A stretch of DNA of 9,172 bases from JAYZAP01 sp964645285 (lineage in GTDB: Bacteria; Pseudomonadota; Alphaproteobacteria; JAAXGF01). The notes under the pieces are model-generated. The model worked only from the letters and a program-made list of their open reading frames with translations, was not told the DNA's origin and made no database searches. The stretch lies in assembly GCA_964645285.1 (NCBI GenBank), contig CAZYDR010000135.1:1-9172 (forward strand), given 5' to 3'. This document shows positions 7,246-9,172 of the stretch, piece by piece. Made by a program: the position numbers and the translations under genes. How positions within the stretch are numbered: the first letter of the stretch is position 1; every line of letters begins with the position of its first letter.

Positions 7246-7334
7246 AATCCGACAAGCGGTTTGAGAGGTCGATCTAAGCAGGTACTGGGGCCCGAGGATG
7301 ACCATGCTGATGGACGCGCATGCGAAGCCAATGA

Positions 7335-7454
7335 ATGTCCGATCTACGAACGAAACCGACGTCGGGCGTCGGTGTTTCGATGTCCGCTTTACCCCCAATA
7401 GCAGACATTAGCGGAGCCGTGCCTAATGTCTGTTCCTGACCCTGAGCAGACATT
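7335..7454. repeat. Three tandem palindromic intergenic repeat units
   Basis: Three units of about 29-30 bases share the ends ATGTC(C/T)G and C(A/G)GACAT. Unit 2 (7380-7408) pairs ATGTCCGCT with AGCAGACAT with one mismatch. Unit 3 (7425-7454) pairs AATGTCTG with CAGACATT perfectly. Unit 1 (7335-7363) is degenerate. On the minus strand they read through as a short frame containing MSAIGGKADI, resembling the spurious small proteins (MSALPPKADI type) that I recall being often predicted in intergenic DNA of Bradyrhizobium and other Alphaproteobacteria. The repeats are probably non-coding hairpin elements. Confidence 0.7.
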
Positions 7455-7672
7455 GGCGAGGCTGATGCCCGAATTCTCCGGCTGCTTGTCGTGCGACTCA
7501 GCGTCGTCAGGGTAGCCAATACCCGCATCGATTGCCCGGCCAATGTAGCCGCGCTCCTCGGGGCTGAAATCCTCACGGCCGCACTGGTCACGGATTCCCG
7601 GTCTGGTGGCGCGTTTCGTGCTACCATATTCGACAACTGGCAGAAGACATCTCAGGGCACGGGAGCGCACTA

Positions 7673-9088
7673 ATGACATCTGACCTTTGCTTCATCTCGG
7701 CGGTCGACGCGATCAAGGCGTTCAGGGCGCGCCGGCTCTCGCCTATCGAGCTCGTATCGGCTGTCATCGCGCGCGCCGAGAAGGCCAACCCGAAGCTAAA
7801 CGCTTTCACCTACACCTTTTTCGACCGAGCGCTAGACGCGGCAAAGAAGGCCGAAACCCGTTACCGTAAGAGGGGTAGCCGCCCCCGTCGGCTCGAGGGC
7901 CTACCCGTGGTCATCAAGGACGACCACGAGGTCAAGGGCGAGATCACCACACATGGCTCGCATCTGTTCGCCGACAACGTCGACGACCACAGTGCGCTCA
8001 GCGTCGAGCGCATCCTGCGCGCTGGCGCAATCATGATCGGGCGCACTACCACACCCGAATTCGCCGCGGCAAGCGTGTGCCACACGCCGCTGTGGGGCGT
8101 GACACGCAACCCCTGGAATCGGCGCTTTACCCCGGGTGGCTCGTCGGGTGGCTCGGCGGCAGCGGTGGCCGCCGGCATGACGACGCTGGCTGATGGCGCC
8201 GACTACGCCGGTTCAGTGCGCATTCCGGCTTCGGCCTGTGGCGTCTTCGGCTTCAAGCCGCCGACTGGCCGCGTCCCTTCGCTGCCGCCCTGGAATCTCA
8301 ATTCTCCGGCCGTTTACGGCCCCATTACTCGCACCGTGGCTGACGGCGCCCTGATGGAGAACATCATGGCGGGGCCACATCCGGCCGACATCACTGCCCT
8401 GGATCGAAAGCTCTCGATCCCTGCCAAGCTCAAGCCGATCAAAGGCTGGAAGATCGCGTACTCCATCGACTTAGGGTATTGCGAGGTGCATCCGGACGTC
8501 AGACGCAACACCCGTGCTGCGCTCGACGCGTTTCGCGAGCTGGGCTGCCAGGTCGACGAGGTCGAGATGGACTGGACCTGGGACACGCTCGTCGCGTTCT
8601 ACGCCCACGCGCGCGAACACTCGGACTTCGATCCGCGCGATCTGCCGCCACGACAGCGCAAGCTTCTGGCCGACTACTCGCGGGGACGGGCGAATCGACT
8701 CGTCCGCTCGCGCCCCATGTCCTTTGCCCAGTGCATCGAGCAGCGGGCCGGGATGTACCGCCGGCTGGGCCCAGTCCTCGAACGCTACGACATTTTCGTC
8801 TGCCCAACGCTGGCGACACCCAGCGTGCCAGCCCGGCACATGCCGGACGACAAATACTTCACCATCAACGGCAAGAAGATTGAAGCGGCGCTTGGCTGGG
8901 TCATGACCTACCCGTTCAATTTGCTGCCTCAGCTCCCCGTCGCCAGCGTGCCAAGCGGTTTCGCCAAGACGGGCGTGCCGACGGGTCTGCAGATCGTCGG
9001 TCGCCCGTTCGACGACGTCAGTGTGTTCCGGACCGCCGCGGCCTACGAGCGCGCACGGCCCTGGAATGGCCAGCGCCCACGGCTCTAA
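7673..9088 (+). CDS. Amidase-signature family hydrolase
   Basis: A 471-residue protein of the amidase signature family, a normal length. These enzymes cleave amide bonds with a Ser-cisSer-Lys triad. All three residues are visible: Lys82 in PVVIKDDHEVKG, cis-Ser157 in PGGSSGGSAAAVAAG (154-168), and the nucleophile Ser181 in DYAGSVRIPAS (177-187). The 24-residue gap between the two serines equals that in fatty acid amide hydrolase. The usual GGS before the nucleophile is AGS here, a substitution next to the oxyanion hole. The C-terminal region has CPTLATPSVPA and GVPTGLQIVGRPFDD, also typical. GGGAG (7661-7665) lies seven bases before the ATG. There is no signal peptide, so it should be cytoplasmic. 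It could act on aliphatic or aryl amides or on a product of the nearby importer. GatA is less likely because no gatB or gatC is adjacent. Confidence 0.93.
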   Translation: MTSDLCFISAVDAIKAFRARRLSPIELVSAVIARAEKANPKLNAFTYTFFDRALDAAKKAETRYRKRGSRPRRLEGLPVVIKDDHEVKGEITTHGSHLFADNVDDHSALSVERILRAGAIMIGRTTTPEFAAASVCHTPLWGVTRNPWNRRFTPGGSSGGSAAAVAAGMTTLADGADYAGSVRIPASACGVFGFKPPTGRVPSLPPWNLNSPAVYGPITRTVADGALMENIMAGPHPADITALDRKLSIPAKLKPIKGWKIAYSIDLGYCEVHPDVRRNTRAALDAFRELGCQVDEVEMDWTWDTLVAFYAHAREHSDFDPRDLPPRQRKLLADYSRGRANRLVRSRPMSFAQCIEQRAGMYRRLGPVLERYDIFVCPTLATPSVPARHMPDDKYFTINGKKIEAALGWVMTYPFNLLPQLPVASVPSGFAKTGVPTGLQIVGRPFDDVSVFRTAAAYERARPWNGQRPRL

Positions 9089-9172
9089 CCGCCGGCGCCA
9101 CCCACGCGACGCCGGAGGGCATTGACACGTTAAGTCGATAGCCGGCGCGGGGAGGGACCGGTACGGTCTTGG
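9089..9172. other. Downstream flank of the amidase gene
   Basis: The last 84 bases contain no gene. A small GC stem, CCGGCG (9092-9097) with CGCCGG (9110-9115), sits just after the stop with a 12-base loop. It has no T-run, so at best it is a weak or Rho-assisted end. Nothing else is recognisable before the window ends. Confidence 0.3.

Larger units (their letters stand above)
6882..7672. other. Long gene-free region between transporter operon and amidase gene
   Basis: About 790 bases without a convincing gene. Short open frames on both strands lack ribosome sites and family signatures. From left to right it holds a short frame remnant ending at 7030, a minus-strand terminator hairpin (7129-7155), a 13-base match to a tRNA 3' end (7166-7178), a 12-bp inverted repeat enclosing 68 bases (7154-7245), three palindromic repeat units (7335-7454), and about 200 bases leading to the amidase gene. 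I see no clear terminator directly after the transporter operon and no clear amidase promoter. This mixture of repeats and fragments suggests past insertion and decay. Confidence 0.6.

Noticed and set aside
7160..7260. Intact tRNA gene on the minus strand.
   Set aside because: Only the 3' end matches; no T-loop consensus, anticodon arm or matching 5' acceptor strand could be found upstream.
7335..7454. CRISPR array.
   Set aside because: The units are three, diverged, palindromic, and separated by short uneven gaps, with no spacers of constant length and no cas genes.
7274..7636. 120-codon minus-strand frame containing MSAIGGKADI.
   Set aside because: It is built from the palindromic repeat units, has no ribosome site, and resembles frequently mispredicted repeat-derived proteins.

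Overview
The window is GC-rich DNA with GTG as well as ATG starts, short overlaps between operon genes, and a cluster of ATGTC(C/T)G...C(A/G)GACAT hairpins of a kind I associate with intergenic DNA of Bradyrhizobium-like and other Alphaproteobacteria. It most probably comes from an alphaproteobacterial chromosome. The genus cannot be told from the sequence, and no rRNA or intact tRNA is present.

Layout. Positions 1-111 hold the last 36 codons of an insertion-sequence transposase whose body lies outside the window. Next comes a single alpha/beta hydrolase gene (238-1050, +). It faces, tail to tail, a gene for a Tat-exported family 5 solute-binding protein (1197-2768, -). A gene-free divergent control region (2769-3091) separates that gene from a four-gene operon on the + strand: two membrane permeases (3092-4036 and 4017-4916) and two ATPases (4922-5896 and 5889-6881). 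Together the five genes encode a complete peptide/nickel/opine-type (Dpp/Opp/Gsi-like) ABC importer. A gene-free stretch of about 790 bases (6882-7672) follows. It holds a strong minus-strand terminator hairpin, a short match to a tRNA 3' end, a 12-bp inverted repeat spanning 92 bases, and a run of three palindromic repeat units. The last gene is an amidase-signature hydrolase (7673-9088, +).

How the genes may work together. The binding protein would capture a small peptide-like or amide-containing ligand in the periplasm and the permease/ATPase complex would import it. The flanking amidase and alpha/beta hydrolase are both cytoplasmic hydrolases that could process imported substrate. The import complex follows from clear family signatures. 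The metabolic link to the two hydrolases is inference from proximity only, because neither shares the transporter operon.

I found no new defence, CRISPR, phage or biosynthetic system. The protein-coding part is a well-known transporter type. The least explained DNA is the 6882-7672 intergenic region.
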